A stretch of DNA of 64,000 nucleotides from Pseudomonas mandelii (GCF_024138395.1 NZ_JAMYDU010000011.1:1-64000); one strand, 5' to 3'; positions 35,662-44,325 are shown, numbered from the stretch's first letter. The notes: generated by a model not told the origin, from the sequence alone. Translations and numbers: made by a program.

Positions 35662-37692
35662 TCAAACCCGGAACGCGCTGATCAATTGCTTGAGCTCCAC
35701 CACCTGCGCCGACAACGCTCGGCTGGCATTTTCAGTCTGGTGCGCGCCGTCGGCGGTGCGCTCACCGGCGCGGTTGATCTCGACGATGTTCTGGTCGATG
35801 TCGTGGGCCACGGCGGTCTGCTGCTCTACCGCGGCGGCGATCTGCTGGTTCTGGTCGACGATCATGCCGACGGCGCCGAGGATGTTCTCCAGCGCTTGCT
35901 GAACCTTTTCCGACTGCCCGACCGTGCCATTGGCCATCTGATGGCTGGTGCCCATTGCCTTGACCGCCGCACCGACACCGCTGTGCAGCTTGGTGATCAT
36001 CTGCTCGATTTCTTCGGTCGATTGCTGGGTGCGTTTGGCCAGGGTCCGGACCTCATCCGCCACCACCGCAAAACCACGGCCCTGTTCCCCCGCGCGCGCG
36101 GCTTCGATGGCCGCATTGAGCGCCAGCAAGTTTGTCTGTTCGGCAATGCTTTTGATCACTTCCAGCACACGACTGATGGATTGGCTGTCGCTGGCCAGTT
36201 GATTGATCACCCGCACCGACTGATCGATCTCACTGGCCAGTGCAGCGATGCTGCCCTGCTGGGACTCCACCAACCCGCGCCCGCTAATGGTCTCGTCGTT
36301 GACGCTGTGGGCACTGCTGACGGCCGCCGCGGCACTGCGCGCCACTTCCAGGGAAGTGGCTGACATCTGGTTCATCGCCGTGGCGACTTGCTCGATCTGC
36401 GTGCGCTGCCCCGCCACTGCCTGGTTGCTTTGGGCGGACACGTTTTCGACCTGGCCGGCCTGACGCTCGACCTCACTGACGGTCTGGCCCACGCGCTCGA
36501 TCAGGTCATGGATTTTCTTCACGGTGCTGGTGAATACCTCGCCCAACTCGCCCAGTTCATCGCGGCTGTTGGCGCTGAAGGTCACGGTCATGTCCCCGGC
36601 CGCCACCTTGTCCATCACCGCGCCAAGACGCTTGAGGGTGGTGCGGGTCGAGGCGTAGAAACCTCCATAGAGGTAAAAAATCAACACAAACACCACCGAC
36701 AATGCCACCGCCTGCAAGATCATGTGAGTGCGGTGCTGCTCCAACCGCTGCTGCAACTGGGTATCGAGAAATTTCAGGGTGGCTTCATTGAGTTGGTAAG
36801 TCTGGTCGATCAGGCCCGTGACCTGATCGTAAAAGGCCTGCCATGGTGCATCGAGGGTGTCAGCCATCACCACCTGTTCTTCGAACAGTTCACTGGCCTT
36901 TTTCAGGGAGGCCTTGCTGCTTTCGGCCTGAGCGGCCAGGGTTTCGTGCGCCGCTTTACTGGAGCCCAGCGCATCCTGCAATTTCAGACCGTATTCGGCC
37001 TGAAGCTTTTCGATCTGCGCCAGCAACTCATCGAAACGGGTGCTCGACGCCGAATTGAGAAAGCCCTGCCCCAACGAGTAAGAACCCATCGCCCGGCCGT
37101 CGCCGAGCGTCTGGGTCACGGCTGGCGTGACGTTGGTAATGAGCTCGCTCAGCTGACGCATGTCGCTCTGGCTGTCGCGACTCAGGCCGGCCTGACTGGC
37201 AATGATCTGGCTGAAAATCTGCGCGTTACCGAGCAACTTGCCGATCAGCGCACTTTTGCTTTGCAGGGAGGTTTCCGCTTGCTGAGCCTTGAACGCGGCG
37301 ATCATTTCATCGCGCTTGCCATCGAAAAAGGTGATTTGCTCCGGGTCAGTGGTCATCGCCGCCAGCCCTTGTAAACGGGTCAGCACGCTTTGCTCCAAGG
37401 CACTGATATTCGATTCGACATTGCCTGCCTTGCCGGACTGGCCAAGGGTGACGTTGATCTGCACCAGGTTGTTCAGGGTTTCCAGATCCCGGCGCAAGTT
37501 CAGGCCGCTGCCCAGCAGGTCGAGGCTCTGCAGCTCGACCCGTGTGCCCTGGAATTCGCGATAGGAATCGCGCACCAGATAGAAGTTGGTCACCAGCATC
37601 GGCACGAGGAACAGCACGCTGATCAGACTGAACTTCATGCCGAAGCTCAGGCGGTTCATCAGCGCGACGGCGGGATAGAGCAAGCTCTTCAC
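35662..37692 (-). CDS. Methyl-accepting chemotaxis protein with a large helical periplasmic domain
   Basis: A 676-residue chemoreceptor. A first membrane helix lies at about residues 20-40 and a second near 330-350. Between them are roughly 290 residues of mostly helical periplasmic sequence without a domain I can name. A HAMP domain follows the second helix (TTLKRLGAVMDKVAAGDMTV). The highly conserved signalling hairpin tip reads IAEQTNLLALNAAIEAARAGEQGRGFAVVADEVR. The C-terminus QLISAFRV has no methyltransferase-binding pentapeptide. The start is GTG at 37692 after GGGAG; 21 upstream in-frame codons are rejected. It equals PA4520 by position. Ligand unknown. Confidence 0.92.
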   Translation of the reverse strand: MKSLLYPAVALMNRLSFGMKFSLISVLFLVPMLVTNFYLVRDSYREFQGTRVELQSLDLLGSGLNLRRDLETLNNLVQINVTLGQSGKAGNVESNISALEQSVLTRLQGLAAMTTDPEQITFFDGKRDEMIAAFKAQQAETSLQSKSALIGKLLGNAQIFSQIIASQAGLSRDSQSDMRQLSELITNVTPAVTQTLGDGRAMGSYSLGQGFLNSASSTRFDELLAQIEKLQAEYGLKLQDALGSSKAAHETLAAQAESSKASLKKASELFEEQVVMADTLDAPWQAFYDQVTGLIDQTYQLNEATLKFLDTQLQQRLEQHRTHMILQAVALSVVFVLIFYLYGGFYASTRTTLKRLGAVMDKVAAGDMTVTFSANSRDELGELGEVFTSTVKKIHDLIERVGQTVSEVERQAGQVENVSAQSNQAVAGQRTQIEQVATAMNQMSATSLEVARSAAAAVSSAHSVNDETISGRGLVESQQGSIAALASEIDQSVRVINQLASDSQSISRVLEVIKSIAEQTNLLALNAAIEAARAGEQGRGFAVVADEVRTLAKRTQQSTEEIEQMITKLHSGVGAAVKAMGTSHQMANGTVGQSEKVQQALENILGAVGMIVDQNQQIAAAVEQQTAVAHDIDQNIVEINRAGERTADGAHQTENASRALSAQVVELKQLISAFRV

Positions 37693-37840
37693 TGTGAAGT
37701 CTCCCTTTTGAATTCTTATTTTTATGGCAGGCGCGCAGAGACAGCAGATAGCCACTATTGGCGCTATCTCTGTATAGCCTAAATCGGCGGAGGGTTTTGT
37801 AACTTAAGGTTAACGACAGACATGCAGCCTGCGTTCGACC

Positions 37841-37985
37841 GTAGCAGCTGTCGAGCCTGCGAGGCTGCGTTCGGCTGCGCAGCAGTCGTGAATCCGGCTG
37901 ACGCGGTCTGCCTGACGCACCGCGAGTGCTGATTTGACGACTGCTGCGCAGCCGAACGCAGCCTCGCAGGCTCGACAGCTGCTAC
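37841..37985. repeat. Long inverted repeat (REP class B)
   Basis: The arms GTAGCAGCTGTCGAGCCTGC and complement continue through GAGGCTGCGTTCGGCTGCGC, so each arm is about 45 bases with a ~50-base centre. It fills much of the 325-base gap 37693-38017; the rest shows nothing clear. Confidence 0.83.
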
Positions 37986-38017
37986 AGGGCTGCGATCTTT
38001 TTGGTACTACGCAGAAA

Positions 38018-38854
38018 TCAGGACAAAACAGTCCACAACGCGAACCCGGCATACCAAAGCACTGCCGCGCGCAGCAACAGTTCCCAGATCCGGTCGAGGC
38101 TGTTGATGCCGTCCGGCCCGACCACCGGCGCCGGAATTTCACCGGCCACCAACCCGACCTTCTCGATCAGTTGGGCGGCGCTGATGTTCCAGTTCAGCAG
38201 CTCGTGCAGCATCACCCGGCCGACCGCGACAAAGTTGCCGACCAGCGCAAAACTCGCCGCCAGCAGTCGCACCGGTACCCAATCGAATGCATGACGCAAC
38301 TGTGCCGCTCGCTCGACCACGGCCGGGTTCTGCCCATGCTCCTCGGCCAGCGCCAGCAGTCGATAGCTCAACGCAGCAACCGGCCCCAGCAGGAAATACC
38401 AGAAGATCACCGCGAAAAAGCTCTGATAGGCCTCCCACAGCAGATGACCTTCAACTCGCTCCAGCAATTGCTCGCCGCTGTCAGCGCAAATATTCAGGTC
38501 ACGTTTGGCCACATGAGCGGCGGCTTGCAGGTCTTCCCGGCGCCAGGCATCGCGGAACGGCCCGAGGCCGGCCAGCAGATCACCACGGCCCAGACTGTAA
38601 ATCACCACCAGCAGGTGCACCGGTAACGCCAGCAAACCGTAAGCTACCGGCTCCAGCACCACCAGTAGCAAACCCAGCAGCGCCACCGGCAACAACACCA
38701 GCACCACCAGTATCAGCCACGGACGGTTTGTCATGCGTGGGTTGGCTTCAAGCTTGTGCAGCTCGCGCACCCAACCGCCATCACGTTGAACCCGATGGCG
38801 CAGGGCCGAGAACTTCTCGATCCACACCGCCAACAGCAGCACCAGAAAACTCAT
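38018..38854 (-). CDS. ampE: Regulatory signalling modulator protein AmpE
   Basis: A 278-residue inner-membrane protein of the AmpE/CobD-CbiB-like superfamily, encoded beside AmpD in enterobacteria and pseudomonads. It starts MSFLVLLLAVWIEKF. A central hydrophobic pair reads WLILVVLVLLPVALLGLLLVV, and further helices lie at SFFAVIFWYFLLGPVAAL and the C-terminus. Its exact biochemical role is unresolved; it has been linked to sensing cell-wall status for beta-lactamase induction. The ATG lies two bases after the ampD stop, so the pair is translationally coupled. Confidence 0.93.
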   Translation of the reverse strand: MSFLVLLLAVWIEKFSALRHRVQRDGGWVRELHKLEANPRMTNRPWLILVVLVLLPVALLGLLLVVLEPVAYGLLALPVHLLVVIYSLGRGDLLAGLGPFRDAWRREDLQAAAHVAKRDLNICADSGEQLLERVEGHLLWEAYQSFFAVIFWYFLLGPVAALSYRLLALAEEHGQNPAVVERAAQLRHAFDWVPVRLLAASFALVGNFVAVGRVMLHELLNWNISAAQLIEKVGLVAGEIPAPVVGPDGINSLDRIWELLLRAAVLWYAGFALWTVLS

Positions 38855-38856
38855 TG

Positions 38857-39426
38857 TTACTCCTTTTTTTCCAGAGCAGCTTTTGCCAGAGCCGCGCGAT
38901 AGCGTGCCCAGTCAAACGCCGGTCCCGGATCAGTCTTGCGCCCGGGTGCGATGTCGCTATGCCCGCAGATGCGTTGGGCGGTGATACCCGTAAAGGCGCT
39001 TTGCAGCTGTAAAGTCAGGGCCGTCAACGCTTGATATTGGGCGTCGGTGAACGGCAGATCATCCGTGCCTTCGAGCTCGATGCCCACGGAAAAATCGTTA
39101 CAGGTTTCCCGTCCTTCGAAACACGAGACGCCAGCGTGCCAAGCGCGCTCTAGACAGGAGACAAACTGAGTGACGGTGCCGTCACGTTCGATCAAAAAGT
39201 GTGCAGACACTCGCAGGTCGGCGATCCCCGCAAAGTAGGGGTGTTCCGTGACATCCAGACGATTCTGGAAAAATTCCTGCACCTTGCCGGTCAAAAACTG
39301 CGCGGGCGGCAGACTGATGTTGTGGATCACCAGCAGGGAAATTTCGCCCTCGGGGCGCGCATTGAAGTTGGGCGAGGGGCATATGCGCACGCCCTGACAC
39401 CAACCGCTCGCGGGGTCCAACTGCAT
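38857..39426 (-). CDS. ampD: 1,6-anhydro-N-acetylmuramyl-L-alanine amidase AmpD
   Basis: A 189-residue cytoplasmic zinc amidase that removes the peptide from anhydro-muropeptides during cell-wall recycling and so keeps AmpR from inducing ampC. Zinc ligands are H35 (VIHNISLPP), the H of ICGHSDIAPGRK and the D of KTDPGPAFDW; the catalytic Glu is in GIELEGTDD. No signal peptide is present, as expected for the cytoplasmic AmpD rather than its periplasmic paralogues. The start is MQLDPASG at 39426 after AAGGA; the longer frame upstream overlaps the DUF1631 gene and is rejected. Confidence 0.95.
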   Translation of the reverse strand: MQLDPASGWCQGVRICPSPNFNARPEGEISLLVIHNISLPPAQFLTGKVQEFFQNRLDVTEHPYFAGIADLRVSAHFLIERDGTVTQFVSCLERAWHAGVSCFEGRETCNDFSVGIELEGTDDLPFTDAQYQALTALTLQLQSAFTGITAQRICGHSDIAPGRKTDPGPAFDWARYRAALAKAALEKKE

Positions 39427-39490
39427 ACAGGTTCCTTCAACGACGACTGTGTTGGTGCCCAGTATGCCGCGATAGACCCTCGGCGCGCGA

Positions 39491-41698
39491 TCACTTGCCG
39501 CGATTGAGACGCCGCAGGTTGCCCAGCACCGACTCCAGCGCCCGGTCGAACAATAAGGTGTCGTCCAGCGTTCGCACCGCGCCACGCCGGAACTCCAGGG
39601 CCAGACCGGTACGGCTGTGCTCCAGCACTTTCATCCCGGTACGGTTGACGAAGATGTACTTGTCGGTGGCTTCAATGATCGCCGCCAGCTTGCAGCGCAG
39701 AGTGTTTTCCTCGTCTTCCTGAAACTCGACCCAGCAACCCAGGCGCAACTGATCGACCTGAAGCAGAGCGACATCGTCCTCCGGCAAACGCATCGATGTG
39801 GCTTCGACCGGGCCTTCGTCAGCGGTGCGAAGTACGATTTCCTGCTGCACTTCAACCATCATCGGTGCGTCAGCAGCCGTGCTTTGCTGGTCCGGACGTT
39901 CGAACAACTGAACGTGCAAAGCTTCCAGTTCGCTGAAAAACTCGCCGGTGGCGAACGGGTCGAATGCCGAGCTGTTCAAACCATCGCGCAACGACTTGAG
40001 CAACCCCGGCACCAGCGACAACAAGCGCAGGCTCGCGTCGGGTTCGTCATGGCGCTGCACGCTCCAGATCAATTGCGCCATGGTCTGCACATCGGCATGC
40101 CATTCGGCGGACTGATCACCGTGCTTGAGGCAGGTCAGCAACAGGACTTTGCTCCAGGCCTCCTGGACAAACGCCACCACACTGTGCGGCAGCACCTTGC
40201 CGACCAACACCTGGTTCAGCGCCTGCTCGACGCGCTGGCGCGCCAGTTCGGTCCTGGCGCGGCCTTCTTCGGCGTCACGGGTGCGCTGCTCGAGTAATTC
40301 GCTGCGACGGCGTTCGTCATTGGTGAAGGCAAGAAAATCCGCCAGCAATTCGGAAAAGATCGCCGGGTCATCGACAAAGTCGTTCAACAAGCGCTGCACC
40401 ACTTGCTCGATGCGCAGGTACAGGCTGTCGCGCTCGTGGTCATCGCACTCGCCCCAGCCCATGGCCGCAGCGGCGATTTCGTTGAGCAAACGCCGGGCGG
40501 GATGGCTGCTGCGACTAAAAAAGCTTTTGTCGAGCACCGCCACTTTCAGCATCGGAATCTGCAAACGGCCGATCAGCGCCTTGAGAGAGTCCGGCAGGTT
40601 GCGATCATCGAGGATGCATTCGAAGAGCATGGCGATCAGGTTGATCACATCTTCGTCGGCCACACCCACCACGCGCGACTTGCCGCTTTTGACGCTGACC
40701 CGTGTCAGCAGTTGTTCGAGCTGGTTACGCAGATCGAAGTCGTCCTGAGCCGCCAGCGCCGGCACGTATTGCTGCAAGTGCGAGAGCAGGCGCAGCAGGT
40801 CGCGGGTGGAAATAGGCTGGGTCTGGGCACTGACTTCAAGGGTCGGCGCAACGCTGCCACGCACGTGAAACAGCAATTCCTGCAACGCGGCGAAGACTTC
40901 CTGCACGCCTTCGTCGATCTGCGGATTGCCAGCCCGCACGCCTGTCTCGGCGCGGTCAGCACTAACACTCGCAGCCGCCCGATCGGTGGCACGCCGCGCC
41001 GGGGCGGGTTTGAGGTCCGGCAGCACGCCGGTGGCGATCAGCAGTTGATTGGCTTCGGCGTAGAGCTGATCAGCATTGCTGAGCACATAGCGTTCGAACA
41101 GCTTGAGGATGATCAGCTTGACCTTGATCTCCATGCCCAGGTTGCGCCCGGCCTGCAAGAAATACTCGCAGAGCAGCGTCGGCCCCAGGGGGTTGTGCTG
41201 TTCGACCAGGGTCTTGCTCAGCAGTGTGCTGAGTCGAGCGGTGAGCTGGTCGAGGGCGAAACCGTCGCGATTCAGCACTTTGCCGACCATGGCCTCCACC
41301 GCCACGTTGCGCTCCATGTCGTCATTGGGCCTCGCCGCCGAGGCATCGAAAACCAATGGCCGGGGCGAGACCGCGTGAGAAATGTCGTACTGCGTGAGGC
41401 TGACGAAAGCCTCGAAGAATTGCTCGAGAAATCCGCGTTCGATGCTTTTGCGCTTGAGGCGCAAATCGCGCATGGCCTCGAAGAAGATGTTTTGCTCGAC
41501 ATTGTTTCGGGCGCGGTCGGCCATTTCGAACAGGGTGTCGTCGGCGTTATCGAACAGCTCCTGCAAACCTTGCTTGAGCTGTTGAGCGGCCTTGTCGCGA
41601 ACCTGAAGCAGAATCACGGGCAGGCGGGCGAGCGGCGAGTGAGTCGCCTGGTCGGTAGCTGCCTTGTGCAAAGGCACTACATTCCCGTCGTTGTGCAT
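39491..41698 (-). CDS. DUF1631 family protein, unknown function
   Basis: A 735-residue cytoplasmic protein, largely alpha-helical, of the DUF1631 family found in gamma-proteobacteria (PA4523 by position). No catalytic motif is evident. Visible features are an N-terminal helical region (LKQGLQELFDNADDTLFEMADRAR), a low-complexity Ala/Arg stretch near residues 230-260, and a C-terminal part with IFVNRTGMKVLEHSRTGLALEF that recalls a small beta-barrel (PilZ-like) fold. The start at 41698 has an excellent AGGAGG site five bases away. The PilZ resemblance is a guess; if right, it could bind cyclic di-GMP. Confidence 0.85.
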   Translation of the reverse strand: MHNDGNVVPLHKAATDQATHSPLARLPVILLQVRDKAAQQLKQGLQELFDNADDTLFEMADRARNNVEQNIFFEAMRDLRLKRKSIERGFLEQFFEAFVSLTQYDISHAVSPRPLVFDASAARPNDDMERNVAVEAMVGKVLNRDGFALDQLTARLSTLLSKTLVEQHNPLGPTLLCEYFLQAGRNLGMEIKVKLIILKLFERYVLSNADQLYAEANQLLIATGVLPDLKPAPARRATDRAAASVSADRAETGVRAGNPQIDEGVQEVFAALQELLFHVRGSVAPTLEVSAQTQPISTRDLLRLLSHLQQYVPALAAQDDFDLRNQLEQLLTRVSVKSGKSRVVGVADEDVINLIAMLFECILDDRNLPDSLKALIGRLQIPMLKVAVLDKSFFSRSSHPARRLLNEIAAAAMGWGECDDHERDSLYLRIEQVVQRLLNDFVDDPAIFSELLADFLAFTNDERRRSELLEQRTRDAEEGRARTELARQRVEQALNQVLVGKVLPHSVVAFVQEAWSKVLLLTCLKHGDQSAEWHADVQTMAQLIWSVQRHDEPDASLRLLSLVPGLLKSLRDGLNSSAFDPFATGEFFSELEALHVQLFERPDQQSTAADAPMMVEVQQEIVLRTADEGPVEATSMRLPEDDVALLQVDQLRLGCWVEFQEDEENTLRCKLAAIIEATDKYIFVNRTGMKVLEHSRTGLALEFRRGAVRTLDDTLLFDRALESVLGNLRRLNRGK

Positions 41699-42062
41699 CC
41701 AAGCCTCCTGAAACGGTGATTCTTCGGTTCGGTTCGGTAAGAAAGATCGGGTACGCAGGCCACATAGCCGACGCTCAACGGGGACAGTCACCACCCGTTG
41801 TCATTCAATAATCGGGAATCCAAAGTTACGTCAAAGCTATGACGTCAAATGCAAGGCGGATTATCTGCAAAACACCTTCTTTGCGCCAGCAGACTCTGCG
41901 CTTTCCCAAGAAATAGACGTTATGAGAGGGCCGCTGCTTAACACCGATTACCCGAGTGAATCGACCAAATGCAGGTTGGCGAACGATGGAATGGCCGTTG
42001 ATGCCTTGGGTTGCCTCGCACCATGGCCCTATAATCGGGCCACTTTGTTTGTGGAGCCCGTT
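41699..42062. other. Divergent promoter region between DUF1631 gene and nadC
   Basis: This 364-base gap serves both genes. On the minus strand TTTGACGT occurs twice (about 41828-41850) and offers a TTGACG -35 for the DUF1631 gene. On the plus strand the nadC promoter lies at 42006-42035. No open frame with a ribosome site is seen. Confidence 0.4.
42006..42035 (+). promoter_or_regulatory. nadC promoter
   Basis: TTGGGT (42006-42011), 18 bases, then a perfect TATAAT (42030-42035). The nadC ATG follows 27 bases after the -10, so the leader is short. I see no NrtR- or NadQ-like palindrome. Confidence 0.6.
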
Positions 42063-42911
42063 ATGCCGAATCTACGTCTCGCCGATTTGACCGCCGAAAT
42101 CGAAGCCAACGTGCGCCGTGCGTTGCTCGAGGACATCGGCAGCGGCGACATCACCGCGCAACTGATCCCCGCCGAACGCCTGGCCAAAGCCACCATCATT
42201 ACTCGCGATGAGGCTGTCATTGCTGGCACCGCGTGGGTGGATGCGGTTTTCCGGCAACTGGACCCGCGGGTTGCCGTTCATTGGCAGGTGCGCGACGGCG
42301 AACGGGTGAAACCCAATCAGGTGCTATTCCATCTCGAAGGCCCAGCGCGCTCGCTGCTGACGGGTGAACGCAGCGCTCTTAATTTCCTGCAATTGCTGTC
42401 CGGCGTGGCCACTCGCGCGCAGTACCTGGCCGATTTCGTCGCCGAGACCCAGGTGAAGTTGCTCGACACCCGCAAAACCCTGCCGGGGCTGCGTCTGGCC
42501 CAAAAATACGCCGTAACCTGCGGCAGCTGCCACAACCACCGCATCGGCCTGTATGACGCCTTCCTGATCAAGGAAAACCATATCGCCGCCTGCGGTGGCA
42601 TTCCTGAAGCAATCAACGCCGCGCACAAGATCGCCCCGGGCAAACCGGTGGAGATTGAAGTGGAGAACCTGGCGGAACTGAAGGAAGCACTGGCGGCCGG
42701 TGCAGACATCATCATGCTCGATGAACTGAGCCTGGACGACATGCGTGAGGCCGTGCGCCTGAACGCCGGCAAGGCAAAACTGGAGGCTAGCGGTGGTATC
42801 AACGAAAGTACGTTGCTGCCAATCGCCGAAACCGGGGTGGATTACATTTCGATTGGTGCAATGACCAAGGATGTGAAGGCTGTGGACCTGTCGATGCGAC
42901 TGAGTCTCTGA
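42063..42911 (+). CDS. nadC: Nicotinate-nucleotide pyrophosphorylase (carboxylating)
   Basis: A 282-residue cytoplasmic enzyme that converts quinolinate and PRPP to nicotinate mononucleotide, CO2 and PPi in de novo NAD synthesis. Motifs are the substrate-binding DTRKTLPGLRLAQKYAV, the GSCHNHRIGLYDAFLIKENHI segment, the Glu/Asp pair in VEIEVENLAEL, MLDELSLDDM and the C-terminal ASGGINESTL phosphate loop. The start at 42063 follows GGAG; an upstream in-frame ATG at 41922 would place the promoter inside the gene and is rejected. It ends at a bidirectional terminator. Confidence 0.96.
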   Translation: MPNLRLADLTAEIEANVRRALLEDIGSGDITAQLIPAERLAKATIITRDEAVIAGTAWVDAVFRQLDPRVAVHWQVRDGERVKPNQVLFHLEGPARSLLTGERSALNFLQLLSGVATRAQYLADFVAETQVKLLDTRKTLPGLRLAQKYAVTCGSCHNHRIGLYDAFLIKENHIAACGGIPEAINAAHKIAPGKPVEIEVENLAELKEALAAGADIIMLDELSLDDMREAVRLNAGKAKLEASGGINESTLLPIAETGVDYISIGAMTKDVKAVDLSMRLSL

Positions 42912-42927
42912 TCACGCCTTTGATAAT

Positions 42928-42965
42928 AAAAAATGCCAGCCTGATAAAGGCTGGCATTTTTTTTA
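42928..42965. terminator. Bidirectional terminator between nadC and the convergent small gene
   Basis: AAAAATGCCAGCCT and AGGCTGGCATTTTT form a 14-bp stem with a short loop, with A-runs on one side and T-runs on the other, so it works on both strands. The minus-strand gene stop lies within its T-run side. Confidence 0.9.
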
Positions 42966-43268
42966 GACCACCAGATTGTTCATCTCGCAGTACTCTTCCC
43001 ACTCGACGCCCAATACCTCGGCCGCCTCTTTGTGCAGCGCCAGGCGCGCGGCCTCGAACTCTTCCGGACTTGTGGTGTACTTGAGCGTCAGCTCCCACGG
43101 CTGCAAACCCTGAGCTTCCGCCTCATCCTCGAATGCCCACTGGATCTGGTCTTTCTGATCGTCGGCTGGCAAGTCCTTGATCTCTTCGGCTAGCTGGGGC
43201 GACTCAAGCAGGTACTTTTTAAGCGCTTCTTCGTTTCTGGCTTCTTGGCTCAATTCTTTAACGGTCAT
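42963..43268 (-). CDS. Small acidic cytoplasmic protein (possibly DUF6388), unknown function
   Basis: A 101-residue protein starting MTVKELSQEARNEEALKKYL. It is acidic and helix-rich, with QWAFEDEAEAQGLQPWELTL and a C-terminal VEWEEYCEMNNLVV. It has no signal peptide or membrane helix. The first half has the Glu/Lys heptad look of a helical bundle. I associate this pattern with a Pseudomonas family annotated as DUF6388, but the match is from memory. The frame upstream to 43373 has no ribosome site; GCGAG lies before the chosen ATG. It ends in the nadC terminator. Confidence 0.7.
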   Translation of the reverse strand: MTVKELSQEARNEEALKKYLLESPQLAEEIKDLPADDQKDQIQWAFEDEAEAQGLQPWELTLKYTTSPEEFEAARLALHKEAAEVLGVEWEEYCEMNNLVV

Positions 43269-43552
43269 GGCGTTCTCGCTGATCTGGGGAATGGAAGATG
43301 GATCTGGATCATCAAGGATCTCTCTGACGCAAAAAACCGTTTTAAGCCCGGTTTGTCTGGCCTTCAGAACCATTCGGGATCATCTGAAAACTGCTGGGCG
43401 ATGCTCATGCAGACAACGAATATAGGACGTTTTGTCGATGAATTACACGGGTCTTTACATAAAAAGACACGTGCAGGGGGCCTTGGGAACATAAGTCGAA
43501 ATCCCAAGTCATAGCGATGTGCCATATCGGCACTTCACAAGGAACTCCAGTG

Positions 43553-44098
43553 ATGCGCAGTTTTTCGAAGCTTTTGTCTGCCCAGCTTGCCACCGCTACC
43601 CTGCTGCTTGGCAGCCTGTCACTAACCAGTGCCGCTCAAGCGGCTGTCGAAGTCACCTCTGATCCTGCGTTGTACTCCGACAAAATCTCCGCGCTCCACA
43701 ATTCATTCGGCAAGGACACACTCGTCAGAACCAGCGTCAGCATCGATGACCTGGAAAGCCTGCAAAAAACCGTGAAGGCCAATGCCACGGAACTGGAAAG
43801 CCAGAAGCGCACCCTCAGCGAGCAGGCCCGTCAGATCGAAGAACTCAAACGCAACAGCGGCTCCAGCTCAAACTCCAGCAGCAAGGAGATTGACGATCTC
43901 AAGCGCACGGTCAATGAGCAAGAGCGCGATCTGAACAACCTTGGCAAGCAAGTGGAAGAGCTAAAGCGCAACAGCGGCTCCAGCTCAAGCTCGAACAACA
44001 GCGAAATCTCCAGTCTCAAAGGGGAGATCAGCGAACAGGATCGCGCGATGGATCAACTCAAGCGCACCGTCGAGGATCTGAGCAGAAAAGTGAAGTGA
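43553..44098 (+). CDS. Exported coiled-coil protein with Ser/Asn linkers, unknown function
   Basis: A 181-residue protein with a Sec signal peptide (to about residue 33, ending SAAQA). A short globular part (TSDPALYSDKISALHNSFGKD) is followed by three coiled-coil blocks. Two copies of the unit VEELKRNSGSSS / IEELKRNSGSSS end in Ser/Asn linkers. Each is followed by a helix with IDDLKRTVNEQERDLNNL or ISSLKGEISEQDRAMDQL, so the gene grew by internal duplication. ATG 43553 follows AAGGA. It has no lipobox or outer-membrane anchor. It could be a periplasmic spacer, in the manner of the coiled coil of CpoB/YbgF, but no TPR domain is present. Confidence 0.75.
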   Translation: MRSFSKLLSAQLATATLLLGSLSLTSAAQAAVEVTSDPALYSDKISALHNSFGKDTLVRTSVSIDDLESLQKTVKANATELESQKRTLSEQARQIEELKRNSGSSSNSSSKEIDDLKRTVNEQERDLNNLGKQVEELKRNSGSSSSSNNSEISSLKGEISEQDRAMDQLKRTVEDLSRKVK

Positions 44099-44107
44099 AG
44101 AAGAGAA

Positions 44108-44183
44108 TGGTGCCCGAGACAGGAATCGAACCTGCGACCTTCGCGTTACGAGTGCGCTGCTCTACCGGCTGAGCTACACGGGC
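44108..44183 (-). tRNA. tRNA-Thr (anticodon CGU)
   Basis: The minus strand reads GCCCGTGTAGCTCAGCCGG... and ends CGGGCACCA, with the CCA encoded. D-arm GCTCAGCCGGTAGAGC, anticodon loop CTCGTAA (CGU) and T-arm GGTTCGATTC are all in place. Two pairs are imperfect by my reading: U6-U67 in the acceptor stem and A31-C39 closing the anticodon loop. Its 3' end lies 9 bases from the convergent coiled-coil gene. Confidence 0.93.
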
Positions 44184-44237
44184 TGTGGGCTAAACCTAGC
44201 ACTGGCTTCGGGGTCCGGCAACTTCGCGCATCGCAAA

Positions 44238-44312
44238 ATCAAAAGATCGCAGCCTTCGGCAGCTCCTACATTGGGCTCGTGTAGGAGCTGCCGAAGGCTG
44301 CGATCTTTTGAT
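44238..44312. repeat. Perfect 33-bp inverted repeat (REP class D)
   Basis: Two exact 33-base arms starting ATCAAAAGATCGCAGCCTTC enclose a 9-base loop. It lies between the pnp terminator and tRNA-Thr. It appears only once in the window, with no mismatches, so it may be young. Confidence 0.88.
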
Positions 44313-44325
44313 CTTCCTACCACAC

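Noticed and set aside
44099..44240. Genomic-island attachment at tRNA-Thr
   Set aside because: No integrase or direct repeat of the tRNA 3' end was found nearby; the flanking genes are ordinary chromosomal ones.
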